Shown piece by piece: positions 1 through 11,537 of a stretch of 64,000 nt of DNA (positions within the stretch are counted from its first letter, which is position 1; every line of letters begins with the position of its first letter). The stretch is from Hysterium pulicare CBS 123377. Lineage: Eukaryota; Ascomycota; Dothideomycetes; Hysteriales; Hysteriaceae. Below the pieces are notes generated by a model. That model was not told where the DNA came from, ran no database searches, and was given only the letters and a program-made list of their open reading frames with translations. Position numbers and translations under genes: made by a program. Location: contig AJFK01000021.1 in NCBI GenBank assembly GCA_000467715.1, positions 124,001-188,000 of the forward strand, written 5' to 3'.

Positions 1-697
1 CGCCAGCGTCGCATTCAAAGTCTTCAACTCTCCAAGCACGAAACACAACGCATCCATCGCGTGGCCGGCTGGAATGGTAAGCAAATTCGCACCCGCCTCA
101 ATAGGCATCATATACTCATAATAGGACGTTTGGGTTGGTCCGAAAATTGCACCATGTCCAAACATAGTCGTTCCTAAGATCTGACCGAGTTCCCCAGCCT
201 CAACCATCTCTTTCGCTTTGCGGATCGGGGGTGATAGACGTGCCTGGAGTCCAACTAACGTACGAACCCCAGCATCTTTAGCTAGCTTAGTCAGGTGCTC
301 TGCTTCGGACAAGTTGGCGGCGAGCGGCCATTCCACGAAGATATCTTTCTTTGCAAGGAGGGCTGGTTCGACGAGTTTGAAGTGCTGGGGCACGTTTACG
401 GATACGGCGACGATGTCTACGTTGGAGTCTTGCGCTAGGGAAGTTGGATCGTCGTGGCAGGTAACGTTGGCCAGCGAGTACTCTTTTGCGGCTGCTTCGG
501 CGGAGGCACGAGAACTGTTTTGGAGAGCGGTGATTTTGTATTTTGGGGTTTTGGATAGGTAGGGGAGATGAGAGCGGGAGGCCCAGGAGCTAGATGGCGG
601 TTAGAGGTTTAATATTGTGATTTGTAAGCGGCTGCGGGGGATACCCTTTTGCGGAGAGGCCTGTGAGGCCGATGTTGGCTGGTTTGGTGCTTGTCAT
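1..697 (-). CDS. GAL80-like NAD(P)-binding oxidoreductase (3' end outside window)
   Basis: Gfo/Idh/MocA-type protein of the GAL80-like branch common in fungi. The start ATG is at 697-695. A 55-bp intron (644-590, GTATCC..CTAG) interrupts the dinucleotide-binding loop, giving exons 697-645 and 589-1. After splicing, the N-terminus reads as a Rossmann beta-strand and glycine loop (IGLTGLSAKG), then HLPYLSKTPKY. A DIVAVSVNVPQHFKLVEPALLAKKD-type stretch follows, with the family's Lys-Asp/Glu-Trp-Pro element (KDIFVEWPLAANL). The gene runs off the left edge, so about half the expected protein is missing. In yeast GAL80 is a galactose-sensing regulator. Most filamentous-fungal relatives are uncharacterised dehydrogenase-like proteins, so a regulatory role here is not implied. 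Confidence 0.8.
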
Positions 698-1892
698 GTT
701 TTGTGAGAATTTTAATGCCTGAGGTTCAGTAGGTTTAAAATTCTATAAAATTGTTTCTCTCGCAATTTATACACTAGGTAATATGTTGTTGATTACAAAT
801 GAATATGGTTATGCACTCCCAGACCATATAAGGTGGGGCTTGGTGTTGCATGGTTTCGGGCCGGTTTGGATGACGTCTTCCTGTAGGTACGATGCATTTC
901 AAAGCCCATTCACTTTCTTTCTCGGCAACTACAAATATTCTTCGTTCTGTTCGAGTGAGTTTGCTCATAACGTCGTAACTGCTTCGTCGCTGGACGCATC
1001 GTGTCTGATATCGTCTCGGGTTGTCTCCCCGACTCGACGATGCGCTTCGCTGGTGTAGCTGACTGCTTTGCTACAAAAACTATCCAAGAACTATCCAAGA
1101 ATATACAGAGGCACAAAAGGCTTTTCTTGCAAGGGTTGTTCCCCTTCTCCTATTTACGTTATGGTTTATATATTGTTACTCTAGCACAATCACGTTAGCG
1201 CCAAGATCCAAGGACTAAGCAGAACTCTCACTTTTAGCACTACAGCAAATCCATCGCTTTTGGACACTCTGCTTGTTCTTTTGGTGCAGAACATGCATTG
1301 AAGGGGTCTTGTCTCTAACAAGAAACGCCGGCCGGATCTTGTCAGTGGAGCTTTCCTTTTACCGCTGCTCCGTATTCGATTGAAGACGGCTTCTAGTCTC
1401 TCCACTCGGCTCAGCCTAGGTCCTGCGTTTGCGTTGCTTTTCCTGCTTCTACAGCCAATGCGTAGGCATGAAGTCCTTCCATTTACTTCTTCTTGACTAA
1501 TAAGCACAAATTACGGCTTCATTCCCGGTCACTTGAAACGAAGAATGCGCCACCGAAGACGTGGAGCAAGAGTACAATGCAACCCAATTGCATCTCTACC
1601 ATTCTTATGGGCATGGTATAGGTATGGAGTATTTCCACTTCGGTCATCACCATGAGCGTGCAATCTAATTGAGGAATGATGGCAATATGATGATCCAAAG
1701 GAAGTCATGAAAAACGGGGATTAAAGAATAATTGATAGAAGTATAAGTACCTGCAGCTTTGCACGTCGTTGAACCATCATCCAGCAAACCACGCCTCGTT
1801 CAAACGGAGAAGCGAACCTTCTTTACTATTTTATTCTAGATCTCTTTCGTCTATTCGGACACTCCCTCAAACGACTTTCTTAAATTGCCAAA
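698..1892. other. Intergenic, no supported gene
   Basis: Short overlapping open frames only, none with a domain or splice-consistent extension. A weak Zn2Cys6-linker-like string at about 1350-1470 on the minus strand is discussed under rejected items. The end of this stretch is the promoter and leader of the broken gene at 1893. Confidence 0.5.
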
Positions 1893-2608
1893 ATGGTCCT
1901 CTTTACTAGCCTCCTCGTCACTACTATCTTGGCCTCCACGGCTCTCTGCGCACCATCTGCAATAAACGCTCCCCGCAGCACGAAGGAAATACTCACCGAA
2001 GCTTACGGTTCCGTCGAGAATTGGGAGCCCATCCGTGCTATTGACCTTTATCCCAATGGTACCTTCGACGGTGTTCCCGTCAACCAGTCCACCAGTACGT
2101 GATATAGAACCCGCTTTCCAAATCATAACTGACAGTCGTTAAAGTTTGGGGTTACCAGCCTCCATCGGGCTACCCTGCTTCCAAGCACAAGCGTGCCGCT
2201 GATCTTCTGTCCGACAACAACCTGAATAAGCGCGCCTACTACCGCCAATGCTACAACACGGGCAACTAGGTTTCCCAATCCCAGCTCCAGTCCGGCAAAG
2301 ACGGCTTCTGCGGTGATATCAACAATGCCGGCGGACTTGGAAGCGGACAATACAAGGCCCAATCGAAGTTATGGTACCAGGATTCCGATGGAAGCTTTCA
2401 GCGATTCACTCAGCAGAAAGGCGCACTGGCTAGTGTCTGGTACTATGTCAAGGTTCGCGATGGATTTATTTGAAGCTACAACAATTGCTACAACTCCCTC
2501 TTCGAAGTCATCTATAACTACAAGGGCACTAACCCCGATAGCGCTGGCGGTGCTTCTTGGGAATACAACAATGGCGCTATGGATGCGACGATTGATCCGG
2601 AGGAGTAG
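1893..2608 (+). pseudogene. Secreted protein gene interrupted by two in-frame stop codons
   Basis: Exon 1 begins at ATG 1893 with a good signal peptide (MVLFTSLLVTTILASTALCA). A short intron starts at GTACGT (2095) and ends at 2144 (AAAG), or less likely 2135. Downstream the same frame continues to a final TAG at 2606-2608, but is cut by TAG at 2267-2269 and TGA at 2471-2473. Between and after the stops the frame keeps a normal protein-like sequence: two dibasic KR sites (HKRAAD and NKRAYY), spaced cysteines, and Trp/Tyr-rich stretches such as ALASVWYYVKVRDGF and ASWEYNNGAMD. The reading is a small secreted, possibly Kex2-processed protein that is now a pseudogene; readthrough or sequence error are alternatives. 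I do not recognise the family. Confidence 0.6.
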
Positions 2609-3283
2609 ATCTTCGGCTCGAGCTAATTTCTCCGACGACGCAAGATGCAAGTAAGATGCGGAAGGATGGAAGGTGATGCTGAGGTTAGCCGGTGGAAGAA
2701 GAGCGCTCATATTTTATTCTTCACTTCCTTCCTTCCTTTCTTTCTTTAATTTTCATTTTGATCCGTCTTTCATACAATTGGAAGTAGAGTAGTTCAATTC
2801 ATATTATTCACCCATGAGCGACTCCCTTTTGGCAGGCTACCTGTAGTTATTTCCTTCTTGACTCTAGGTGGCTGCACGTTCCGTGATTTCTACCAGTCGG
2901 TCATATCACTGAAACACTCTTTAACTATTTGGCATGCGGTTGACATAACATGAGGTGTTTAGGGGAGCAGAACGTCAGGGAGATCTGCGAGTCGGTCCTT
3001 TGTCGGTGTTTCCCTCGAACCCTCTGGTAAAGCCAACCTCTAAACCATCACTGCTCTCTTCGATTCATTCAACATTCTGCACCATGACCTCCCGTACTTA
3101 TTTTTGTTCTTTCTTGACTGAGAATCTACATGCCCGTGCTTCTTTCCCGATATCTTTAACATGACGCCACATAGAATATGACGTCACAGCTACGTTCATC
3201 TGTGCGACTTTCAATTGACTTAAAATCTACTTACCAACACCAAATTCGTTTTCCGAAATCATTCACTTTCATCTTCAACAACA
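2609..3283. other. Intergenic, 3' flank and SDR promoter
   Basis: Holds a pyrimidine tract of TTCC/TTTC repeats near 2725-2746, just after the broken secreted-protein gene. The last 100 bases are the leader of the SDR gene. No open frame with protein character was seen. Confidence 0.5.
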
Positions 3284-4111
3284 ATGTCAGATTTGAACGT
3301 CCTCATCTCTGGTGGAGCTCGCGGCATCGGCCGTTGCCTGACCCGAAGATTCCTCGAAAGAGGTCATCACGTCTACATGATCGATATCGATGAGGATGAA
3401 CTTAAGCATACGACAACTGTCCATCTAGCTCAATATCACAATGATAAAAAGCTTAAAACAGCAATCTGCAATCTCCGTGACGTCTCCGACATCCGGTCTA
3501 AGGTCTCAGACGCAGCCAAGTTCTTCAACAACCGGATTGATATCCTCATCAACAACGGTAGCATCGCATCTCCGTACTGGAAAGATGGCAAAACGATGGA
3601 AGACCCCGACACCCTCGAGCAGTGGCAAGCTTATATCGAAACGAACCTCACGAGCGCCTTCGCCATGAGCCAAGCTTGCATCCCTTACATGAAGCATTCA
3701 GAACCCCAGCATTCTTCGGGGGCTCAGAAAATCTTCGAAGCGGGCCCCTGCATCATCAACATCGGCTCATTCCGTGCTCACCAGAGTGACCCGAACCAAG
3801 AGGGTTACGCCTCTACCAAGGCAGGTCAACTCGGTCTCATGCACTCTATGGCGATGAGCTTGGGACCTTTGGGAATTCGAGTCAATACGGTTGCCCCTGG
3901 AAGGATCAGAGCTAGTCATGAGTGTAAAGAAGGAGACGAGAGTGGCCAGAAGTGGGAGGAGTTGATCAGTGATGATGATGTTGGCCATCATCCGACGAAT
4001 CGTTCTGGAAGGCCTAAGGATATTGCAGATGCGACCGAGTATTTGGTCAATGCGGGCTTCGTAACGGGACAGGAGATTGTGGTTGATGGTGGGGTTCTGA
4101 TGAAAAAATGA
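3284..4111 (+). CDS. Classical short-chain dehydrogenase/reductase (SDR)
   Basis: Intronless 275-residue protein, the normal length for a classical SDR. The N-terminal cofactor loop is SGGARGIGR (residues 9-17), matching the TGxxxGxG motif with Ser for Thr. The structural NNAG motif appears as NNGS (90-93). The catalytic set can be placed at N121, S162 (in IINIGSF), Y175 and K179 (YASTK). The C-terminal GQEIVVDGG motif (about 263-271) is standard. An acidic residue after beta-2 (MIDID, 32-36) suggests a preference for NAD(H). Soluble oxidoreductase of unknown substrate. The flanking genes give no pathway context. The start is set by the first ATG, 10 codons before the glycine motif. Confidence 0.93.
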   Translation: MSDLNVLISGGARGIGRCLTRRFLERGHHVYMIDIDEDELKHTTTVHLAQYHNDKKLKTAICNLRDVSDIRSKVSDAAKFFNNRIDILINNGSIASPYWKDGKTMEDPDTLEQWQAYIETNLTSAFAMSQACIPYMKHSEPQHSSGAQKIFEAGPCIINIGSFRAHQSDPNQEGYASTKAGQLGLMHSMAMSLGPLGIRVNTVAPGRIRASHECKEGDESGQKWEELISDDDVGHHPTNRSGRPKDIADATEYLVNAGFVTGQEIVVDGGVLMKK

Positions 4112-4598
4112 GAGGTTAACGCAAGAAGAGATAGAAAATGACAGTTCTCAACGGATCACGGCGAATCATCAAGAAGACAAAATGATGAAGGGCTTCTCAT
4201 GAACGAGCACATCGACTGACGAAAGATACGAATACAAATATAAGGACTGGCAAGCATTGTCTGCAGAACAGCTAGCTCTAGACACTGCATTACTTGAAGC
4301 CGAAACGTCTACTCTTCCGAAGTGAGTGAGCCTTCCGCTTTATTGATATCAGTATTCGCTCAAAACTATGAGTCTCTTAGTAAACTTCTCCAAGCAAATG
4401 CAACAAGACTCAGCAGAGTTCATGATTGAGGTTGTGATATTGAGATATATCTATCTCCAAGCACTCTTTCCACCCAACCATGACCAGAAATTGGGTATTC
4501 CAGATAATGCTAACGTATGCAATGCAAAAAAATGCCACATAAATGAGAGACATGCAAGTCATGACCCATGCTGAACAATCCACCCCTCCTCACCATCG
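4112..4598. other. Intergenic between convergent genes
   Basis: 3' flanks of the SDR gene (plus strand) and the GPI-protein gene (minus strand). No coding or structural feature recognised. Confidence 0.5.
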
Positions 4599-5399
4599 TC
4601 ATAACCCGAACAGCAGTAGCACAGAGGCCGCCTGGCTCAACACAAACGCTTTCCGAATCTTATTCATCACCCCGGTCGAGCTCGCCGTCGCCGTTGCAGC
4701 CAACGCCGTGGGAGCGCCAGCGGTTCCACTGGTCATACTCACTCCCGTCGCCGCACCAACCGTCATGGTACCCATAGATTCCGGCGGCCCCTGAGTCTGC
4801 GACCCGGTCGGCGCAAGACTACTCTCGGTCGGCGTCAACGTAGCACCAAAGCTCTGATTGATAGGACTCGGCCTTACGCCACTCCCCTCGGGACTCCCAT
4901 TTCCCACGCCTCCATCAAAGCTAAAATTACTCGAATAGCTAACCACGGGCACCGTATTCCCCACCTCGGGATGGAAATAGTCATCCACGTACATCTTAAT
5001 CCAGAACACGCTCTGATTCCGCGGGTACATGTCGTTATTCGGGATCGGGATGTTCCAGAGAAAAGAGCCCGTGTTGGGGATGTTGGACGCGATGGTGCCG
5101 CAGAAAGACGAGAATGCGAAATGGCATCTGTCGATTCCAAAGTCGCGACTATAACCCCAAAAGGTATTGTCCCACAGCTCGAGACTGATGTTTTGAAAAT
5201 AGCTGCTGAAATGCCATGTCACGGTGAAGGCGGCGCCGGGGGTGAGGATGTCGCCGGAGATGGGGGAAGTGATTGTTTGCTGGAGGGTGGAGTTTTGGAC
5301 TTGGGGTGTGGTTTGCGCGGTTACGACGACGGCGACAGAGAAGACGAGGGACAGGAATGCCGCGACAGACGACCGGGGGTTTGGGGGCGGAAACATCAT
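4599..5399 (-). CDS. Kre9/Knh1-like, GPI-anchored Ser/Thr-rich cell-wall protein
   Basis: Start chosen at ATG 5399 because it places a signal peptide (RSSVAAFLSLVFSVAVVVTA) at the N-terminus; an upstream open stretch has no such feature. About 266 residues. After the signal comes a Kre9/Knh1 N-terminal-like Ig-fold domain. Its typical features are a first strand TSPISGDILTPG, a VTWHF strand, an ISLELWDN strand and a late IPNTGSFLWNIP turn. A Ser/Thr/Gly-rich linker follows, then a short hydrophobic C-terminus (FVLSQAASVLLLFGL), the layout of a GPI-attachment signal. Likely a plasma-membrane or wall glycoprotein; Kre9 homologues in yeast affect beta-1,6-glucan, but this domain is used much more broadly. 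Confidence 0.82.
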   Translation of the reverse strand: MMFPPPNPRSSVAAFLSLVFSVAVVVTAQTTPQVQNSTLQQTITSPISGDILTPGAAFTVTWHFSSYFQNISLELWDNTFWGYSRDFGIDRCHFAFSSFCGTIASNIPNTGSFLWNIPIPNNDMYPRNQSVFWIKMYVDDYFHPEVGNTVPVVSYSSNFSFDGGVGNGSPEGSGVRPSPINQSFGATLTPTESSLAPTGSQTQGPPESMGTMTVGAATGVSMTSGTAGAPTALAATATASSTGVMNKIRKAFVLSQAASVLLLFGL

Positions 5400-7192
5400 T
5401 AAGAGGGTTTTCAGGAAGGGGACCAGGCTTCCTGCGCTTCGGTTTTCAGACACTCCAGCCTCTAACAAGAGCTGAAGGCACGAAAACCTTGCGAGAATTT
5501 TGGGGTTGAAGGGTCGGGGTAGGAAAGGGAGCTCAGAAGCAAAATCCTCAGCTCACATTTCTGACAGGAACAGGCGAGCGAGCGCGCGAGACTAAATGTC
5601 TATATTTTTATTCAATCTCTTCATTTCTTTAGCGTAGTAGCGGCAAGTGGTATCGTGGGCCGGTTGTTTAATATACACCCCGAATCGGCAAACTGCTGAT
5701 TGGCTGGGATGGGGATAATTAAGCTTAGATGGCGATTTCTCTGGGCGGGTGGACGGGAAGATCATACAAAAGCTTGAACACCCCGCAAATGGCAGGGCTG
5801 AGGCTGTGCGAGGTGGTCTAGATCCGTATGGACGGATTCCCCTCCAAGCGCTACATTTGATGGGTAATTGTGAGTCGGCTCGCATGGTGGTATTATTATG
5901 TGTGTGCGTTGCTGCTATACCCCAGACATCGTTTCCAAGATTCTGGGTTCGGTTGGGGCCGATCTTGGAGTTCAACCTTTTTGTTTGGGGGTGATTGGTT
6001 CGGAGGAGAGAGGCTTATTCGATGGTGAAGAGCGAGTTCTCCGAGCCCCCGGTGGATATTTGGAGGACTTTAACCTTTTGAAGATCGTTTGTGATATGAT
6101 GAAATTCGCTTGTGGAATGATGACATTGGAAGTGCCGCTTGGTCTCTCACTCGTTCACGAGCATTGCCGTGCGAATTTCGTCGGATTCATCACTAGGGCT
6201 TGGTTCTCGGTGGAGCTACATTTATGCCACTCACTGTCCCACGCTGAAGGTTGGATATCTTGCACGCATATCCTGAAATGTGTCTTTGAGTCAAGCCTGC
6301 TTAGGTTCTTCAGCAGTGCTTTATCGAAAAGCACCATTGCTGATGGCGAGAGCGGTTATGCTATTGAGGTTTGATGGAGAGTTCTTCATGCTGCTCTCTA
6401 ACGGTTTGTATCTGCCGGTGAGGTATATGGAAGAGAGAGAGAGAGGGAGAGAGAGAGAGAGCGCTGTAGGGAGGGTAGAGAATAGCATCAGCACTCCCTC
6501 ATCCCTCCACAATGGAGTAGAAATAATAGATTCGGAAAGGCAAGCACAAGTTGGCCGGTAGTCTAAGCGGAGGTAGCAAGTTGTGTAACTCTCGTGGTGC
6601 TTTTGATCGTTGGAGTGGCTTTCGTCGTCGTTTGCTTGGGGATTCTTCGTGAAATGCTCTCGTATGACCCCACGCTCGTTCTTCGGGTGGGAAAGCGTGC
6701 ATTCATAGTGAAATATAAGGTACGGCTCATGTATAAAGATGATCTCTTATACAGCGAAAGCATAACTCCCAGATTACTATTGCGTTCTGATCCCTACCTA
6801 TAGATCCAACAGTATAGTGTTCATACAGCGAAAAACGTAACTGGAATTGAGTTGAGTGGTCGAATGACCCTTGGTAGGCTTTCTAGAAGTCATCGAAGCA
6901 AGCGTTGTGCTGCAGGGGTGCGTCTTAGAGGACCCAGTACCACGGTTAAACAAGCAGATAGATGCAATATAGTATGTTGAGCATGCACGTTGAAGCGAGT
7001 GAGAATATTTGATTGGAACACATTTCTTGAATTCGAGATCGAAATGTAGAGCTGAACAATTCCGATGAGTAAACTCCAGTGCTGCTGATTGCAGAAATGA
7101 GAAAGCGTAAGACCGCCTTGAGCGCTAAGATGCAAAGAGATCCTAGATCCACCTCCGATGAATACGCCAGAACGCCTTAAGGATGATGATGA
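5400..7192. other. Long intergenic region with one GA microsatellite
   Basis: 1.8 kb holding a GA tract (6432-6461) and several short open frames. The longest, 5898-6374 plus strand, 158 codons from an ATG, lacks domain, signal or splice support. Nothing else stands out. Confidence 0.45.
6432..6461. repeat. (GA)n microsatellite, imperfect
   Basis: About 30 bases of AG dinucleotides with one GGG interruption. It lies in a gene-free stretch. Confidence 0.9.
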
Positions 7193-7444
7193 TTATAACT
7201 TGTGTTCGAGCATTTGAGATCCGTAGGCTGATATCGCAGCCTCGCCGGCCGCTTTTTGGTGTTGCCATCGAGTGCGGGCGGCGTCCATAGCGTTGCCTTC
7301 ATTTCGTGCGGCCGTTGTGACGTAGGCTCCTGAGAGTACTAGTTCGGGATAAGAATGGGACCATGATCTATACACATGTTTGGGGAGGAACTTACCTAAG
7401 AAGGTGCCAAGAACAGGCCAGAATGATGTGGCTGGAACAGGCAT
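7193..7444 (-). CDS. Small conserved-looking protein, 61 residues, two exons
   Basis: ATG at 7444-7442. A 66-bp segment (7395-7330) has a consensus donor GTAAGTTCC and acceptor CTCTCAG. It is a multiple of three and has no stop, so the frame stays open whether or not it is removed. Spliced, the protein is 61 residues: a short hydrophobic start (SFWPVLGTFLGAYVTT) and a charged helical remainder ending in SQMLEHKL. The size and single N-terminal hydrophobic helix recall small mitochondrial inner-membrane subunits, but I cannot assign a family. Confidence 0.5.
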   Translation of the reverse strand: MPVPATSFWPVLGTFLGKFLPKHVYRSWSHSYPELVLSGAYVTTAARNEGNAMDAARTRWQHQKAAGEAAISAYGSQMLEHKL

Positions 7445-9361
7445 GGTTGTGGTATGGAGATGATAGATCGGTAGGGTTATCGGTATGGGATGCTTGTAGA
7501 TTCGCTGCTTTGGAGATGTGATTGTGGAGTGGAAGTCAGTAGATTGCAGACAGTAGTGGCACAGTGAAGCACAGCAGGAAAGCAGATGATCAATATAAAT
7601 AGACTATAAGGAGGTCATATCAACAGCACATGGAATCCGCTATGCGGCTGCCGCCGACAAAGGAAGCGAAACATAGTCGTGTTGCGTGACCTTGTCTGAT
7701 CCCATGAGGCTGAGCAAATGTCTGAGACTAGTACGATAAGAAGAAGAATAGGAATGGAGATGGCCGGATGCAGAGCTCGGATTTGTTGCTTCTGGTCTGG
7801 ATGACTGGCATTTCACGTGCTGCGGTAAACATTCGCTGACGGCTCTGTTCCCGAACATGAGACTGGTGGGGTGACCGCCGGAGAGTCGTACGACCGTCGC
7901 GAGAGTTGCGACTGACGGCAAATGCGGCCGTTCCCATCCGCTCAAGCGCTGGAAAGATACGTTTCGAAACATGCGATCAACATGAGATATATGGAATGAC
8001 AACAAACAGATCTTGAGCTTTTCCGATGAGTTATGGCGACGAAAAGGTGTCGCGATGCGATAGAATAGGAAGCTGCCGGACTGGCCCTAAAATATGGCCT
8101 GTGCCTATCTCACATCTCTAGGTCTTCCGTCGCAATGTGAAGAGGGCCACGAACTGCACCAATTTTCGTTTCGGATGCATAAGAGTCTTATTCTATCTGT
8201 TTTCGGACGATATGTTAAAAATGAACATTTTCGACGAGGATGATCTCGCAAGACGAGGCAAAGACCCGGGAAGTTGACTTGACTGCTAAACAAGGCGAAA
8301 TGCTGTTGAGCTACCTTCTACGACAGACCAAAGAAAAGATTGGAACTGGAATGCTCAACATTCGGTTGCATACGCCGTATACTTAGCGATGATTCCAGTC
8401 AAGGCACCTGCATCCCATTCCGATCGCGCAGGCTGGGTAAACTTGTTTTTCGACGGATTGGGCATGTTGGCGCCTTATATCCGCCAAAGAGGCCCTTTAC
8501 AGTCGAAAGTCTAGGCTGGAAAGAGAGAATACGAAGCCACAGGAGTATTCACACCCTCGGATGGAAACTTTGTCGACCTAAACAGCGTCCAGGCTTACTT
8601 CCATTGAGCAACAGCCATCAGGTCCCGGCCATGTACTCTCAATCACCCTCATTGTCTAAAATATGACAGGAACAGGGTGCTACAGTAGCATCTTGAAACA
8701 TCGTGACAGGTTTTTTTGGCGTCGAAAGGACAAGGCAGCTGAAAATGCCTCCTCGCGAGATTGGTGGCTTGCCAGCTGAATGCCTCCTGACGCCGGTATC
8801 GCGCCTTGGCTTGTACCTGAAATAGACTTCGAATGAGGCTGACTCCTGAACAGCAACTTCAATCTTCTTCAATGCTTGAAGGCTTATAACTTGGTGAGCT
8901 TTTGAGAGAGGAGCATCTACCTCTAGGCCGCCGTAGAGAGCTTCAAAGCCTTTTTTCGCATGCTAGGCTTTTTCCAAGCCTCGTCACCTCAAACTTTTCG
9001 GTCATTGCTGTTAAAAATTACGAGTTGCGATCAAAAATCGGGTGCCGCATGTTCCTGAAGAAGGCTACCAAGACCTCCGCCCCTCTAATACGCATTTCAA
9101 CCTCACGCACTGCCCACGGGACTTCCGAAGACCAAGTTTGAGAACATCAAATCAGTCATTACTCTATATTCGGCGCCAGGTTTACATAATAAGGGCAATT
9201 TCAGGGTGGAAAGGTCCCTTAAGGCAACCAGTGGACATCTATAAGAGTTGGATACACCGACACATGCGCTGGTTGTCTCCAATATCACTCTTCTCATTAC
9301 TATTAACACCGAGCTTTGATTCTCTTCCTTGTCGCGCTTTGCTGGGAAATCGATCGTGGAG
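7445..9361. other. Intergenic, nothing recognised
   Basis: Nearly 2 kb without a supported gene on either strand. Open frames are short, overlapping and without motifs. Confidence 0.45.
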
Positions 9362-10424
9362 ATGGATGATTCAGCCGTCCAAAATTTCAAGAATTCAAAC
9401 TGCCTAGTATCAGATGATCCAGATCTTACAGGGACGGGGGTATGCCATCCAAGAGCTATTAAATTCGCCGAGTCGCATGGGCTGATGTCTTTAGGTCCGA
9501 CTATCTATTGTCATTCCTGTCCTTCTTATCTCTATACTCACTTTTGTCTGGACCATCCTGCGTGGTCAACGTCGGTTCGATGCCATGAAAAAAGTCGGCG
9601 ACGCCACAACCCAACTCAATGCGCTTCAAATCACAACAGCTCTCATTTTGCTTTCGATAGCATGGGCTAAGCGGGGACAATCCGATTGGTTTCACGTTCA
9701 TTTCATTCTCAACACCGCCGGCTTCAGTGGTTGGTCGACACTACTTACTGCAATTGTCGTTCCCGATTACTTTCTGGTGAATATATTTCAGATACCAGTC
9801 ATGATTACTTATTTCGTTCTACTCATTCTTGTTATGCTTGAGTATCAAGCACAGCTCCATCAAGCAGTGCAGGGAAAGCCTGATTGTTACCCGCAAAGCC
9901 TGGCCGGCGATCGAAGCTTTCCGATGTGGATCCTCATATTTGTCGGGATGCTGTACTGTATTTTTGTTGCTATATACAACTATCCGAAATGGACTCCTAA
10001 ACGTCGATATTTTGGAAGGCTCAACATCGTCAATTTGCGGACCAGATACCTGCCGTTTCTATTCGTTATTCCCTTTGGAGGTATTGCGGCCGGTCTGTAT
10101 GTCAACTTCTGGATTTACGCGTGGCTAAAACGACTGCTTGCGCAGTCGGAGGATGCTTGGACAACTGGACAGATCCTGCCATTGGCTTTGGTAGCTGCGG
10201 GTAGCATTGCCACACTCTGGCAGACCTTTGGAAGCGATGGTAAGAGTTATGCCAGTTCTAAGCTGCCATAAACAATGCTAACGGTTGATATAGCCACGGG
10301 CTGGGTGGTGACTACACTCAGAAGATGCCAAAGGGGTTCCTGCACTTTGATCACTGGACGAAACGAGTTGAATCAATCTTCCCTACCAATACGCGAACTT
10401 AACGACCGCCTCATTCCGCGGTAA
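9362..10424 (+). CDS. Multi-pass membrane protein of unknown function (about seven segments)
   Basis: Three exons: 9362-9439, 9495-10239 and 10294-10424, with introns GTATGC..TTTAG and GTAAGA..ATATAG. The second intron has a perfect TGCTAAC branch site. Length is 317 residues. The opening resembles a family of fungal integral membrane proteins that begin D-P-D-(L/I)-x-G-x-G-V-R before the first helix. Hydrophobic helices are visible at LSIVIPVLLISILTFVWTIL, ALQITTALILLSIAW, WSTLLTAIVVPDYFLVNI, PVMITYFVLLILVML, WILIFVGMLYCIFVAIY, LPFLFVIPFGGIAAGLYVNF and ILPLALVAAGSIATLW. The short C-terminal exon is charged. It is convergent with the UstYa-like gene, 136 bp away. Function unknown; a channel, transporter or receptor-like role is only a guess. 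Confidence 0.75.
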
Positions 10425-10560
10425 CCAACAAGACACAATGCAGGATGTTGTGGTTGAATTATGTTTGTTCGTGGCACCGACGGGCCAAAGGAAGTCTAAT
10501 GTACAGGTTGGTAAGAACACCCATCAACATCAAGGCATCTAAAATGAATGAAGGAAGAAT

Positions 10561-11537
10561 CTAAACATTGTCCCAGGCAACGGTGTGTTCGATTGCCCAA
10601 TCCCGAATAGCATCGAAATTCCTGCACACGTGGGCGGTGTTGTAGTCCGGCTTGACGTCGCGACTTGGATTTCCACCCTCATGATACATCGTGATCACTC
10701 CGAGATCACTTGAGCACATCAGTTGCATTCGTATTGTCTCGACGCAGTGAGCTAAAGCAAGTCAGCAACGTCCAAGGGGGTTTGCAGTCGGGTTTATGGA
10801 ATGCATACCAAGATGACTTGCCAATTTCTCTGGAGATTCGCCTAGGTCGCCCCCGAGAGGCTGATAATAGTTGAAGTTGGTCATCTTTCGAAGCAAATTC
10901 AAGCAATGGAGCTAAGAATATATTAGTTAAGACCGATGAAAAGATTGTGTTACCGTTGCTGACCTGATGGAAGACTTCGATACCAATTCGGAAGCCGTGC
11001 TCTCCTGTCTTAGGATCGGTGACGCCCAAATAGTTTTCCGGCTTTCCCATCTTTTCCCTCATCTGCTTGTGCGAGATCATTTGGTCACCGATGTTCAACG
11101 AAAGATCATCCCATGCCTTGTCCAAGGCCGGGCCAGGGGGTCCCTTGTATATCGACGGCGCCGAGAAGTTGTATTCAACAGTGCTGTATTCGACCGACCA
11201 AATAGCGGGCGCTATCAATTGAGTCAGCAAGCAATAACGTCGGAGACCAAACGTGGTACTCACACCACCCCGAAAACTTCTGTGCGAAGGCCTCCTCAGT
11301 CGGTTGACCGAACCAACTTGCCACGAACAAAGCTGCTGATATCGAAAACAGCGCAGCATGTGTATACCACATCCATCTCGGTGTCCTCCTCACGTGCTTT
11401 GTTCTTGTCTCTGCAGCCAGTCCATCCTCCAGCAATGTTGCTCCCGAATCGTCACTCTCCAAACTGATCCTCTTTGCGTCTTGCATCACCTCCTCGTACT
11501 CCTTCTTTTGGAACTGTGCTTTGAGGCTGGGCTTCAT
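10561..11537 (-). CDS. UstYa-family (DUF3328) oxidase-like protein
   Basis: Four exons: 11537-11264, 11211-10964, 10911-10809 and 10751-10561. All introns are GT..AG (52-57 bp). The protein has 271 residues. A cytosolic N-terminus is followed by one transmembrane helix (about 58-75, THAALFSISAALFVASWF). Both family motifs of the form HxxHC are present: HQLHC at 173-177 and HLAHC at 207-211. The usual tail follows (VCRNFDAIRDWAIEH). UstYa proteins are membrane-bound oxidases that cyclise core peptides in dikaritin RiPP pathways such as ustiloxin, or act in cyclochlorotine-type chemistry. The divergently placed gene at 12929 encodes a repeat precursor, which makes a peptide-tailoring role plausible. 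The family is also common outside RiPP loci, so the pathway link is inference. Confidence 0.9.

Noticed and set aside
1190-1507. Minus-strand frame with SCLRIGC and RVERLEAVFNRI, like a Zn2Cys6 cluster and linker
   Set aside because: The first half of the zinc cluster is missing, stops lie upstream, and no extension follows. Too short to call.
5898-6374. 158-codon plus-strand open frame from an ATG
   Set aside because: No domain, signal or splice support; composition is not convincing, and overlapping frames are similarly open.
10561-11537. Calling the locus a known dikaritin cluster such as ustiloxin or phomopsin
   Set aside because: Only one UstYa-type gene is seen; no tyrosinase, methyltransferase or peptidase lies nearby, and the precursor core lacks Tyr.
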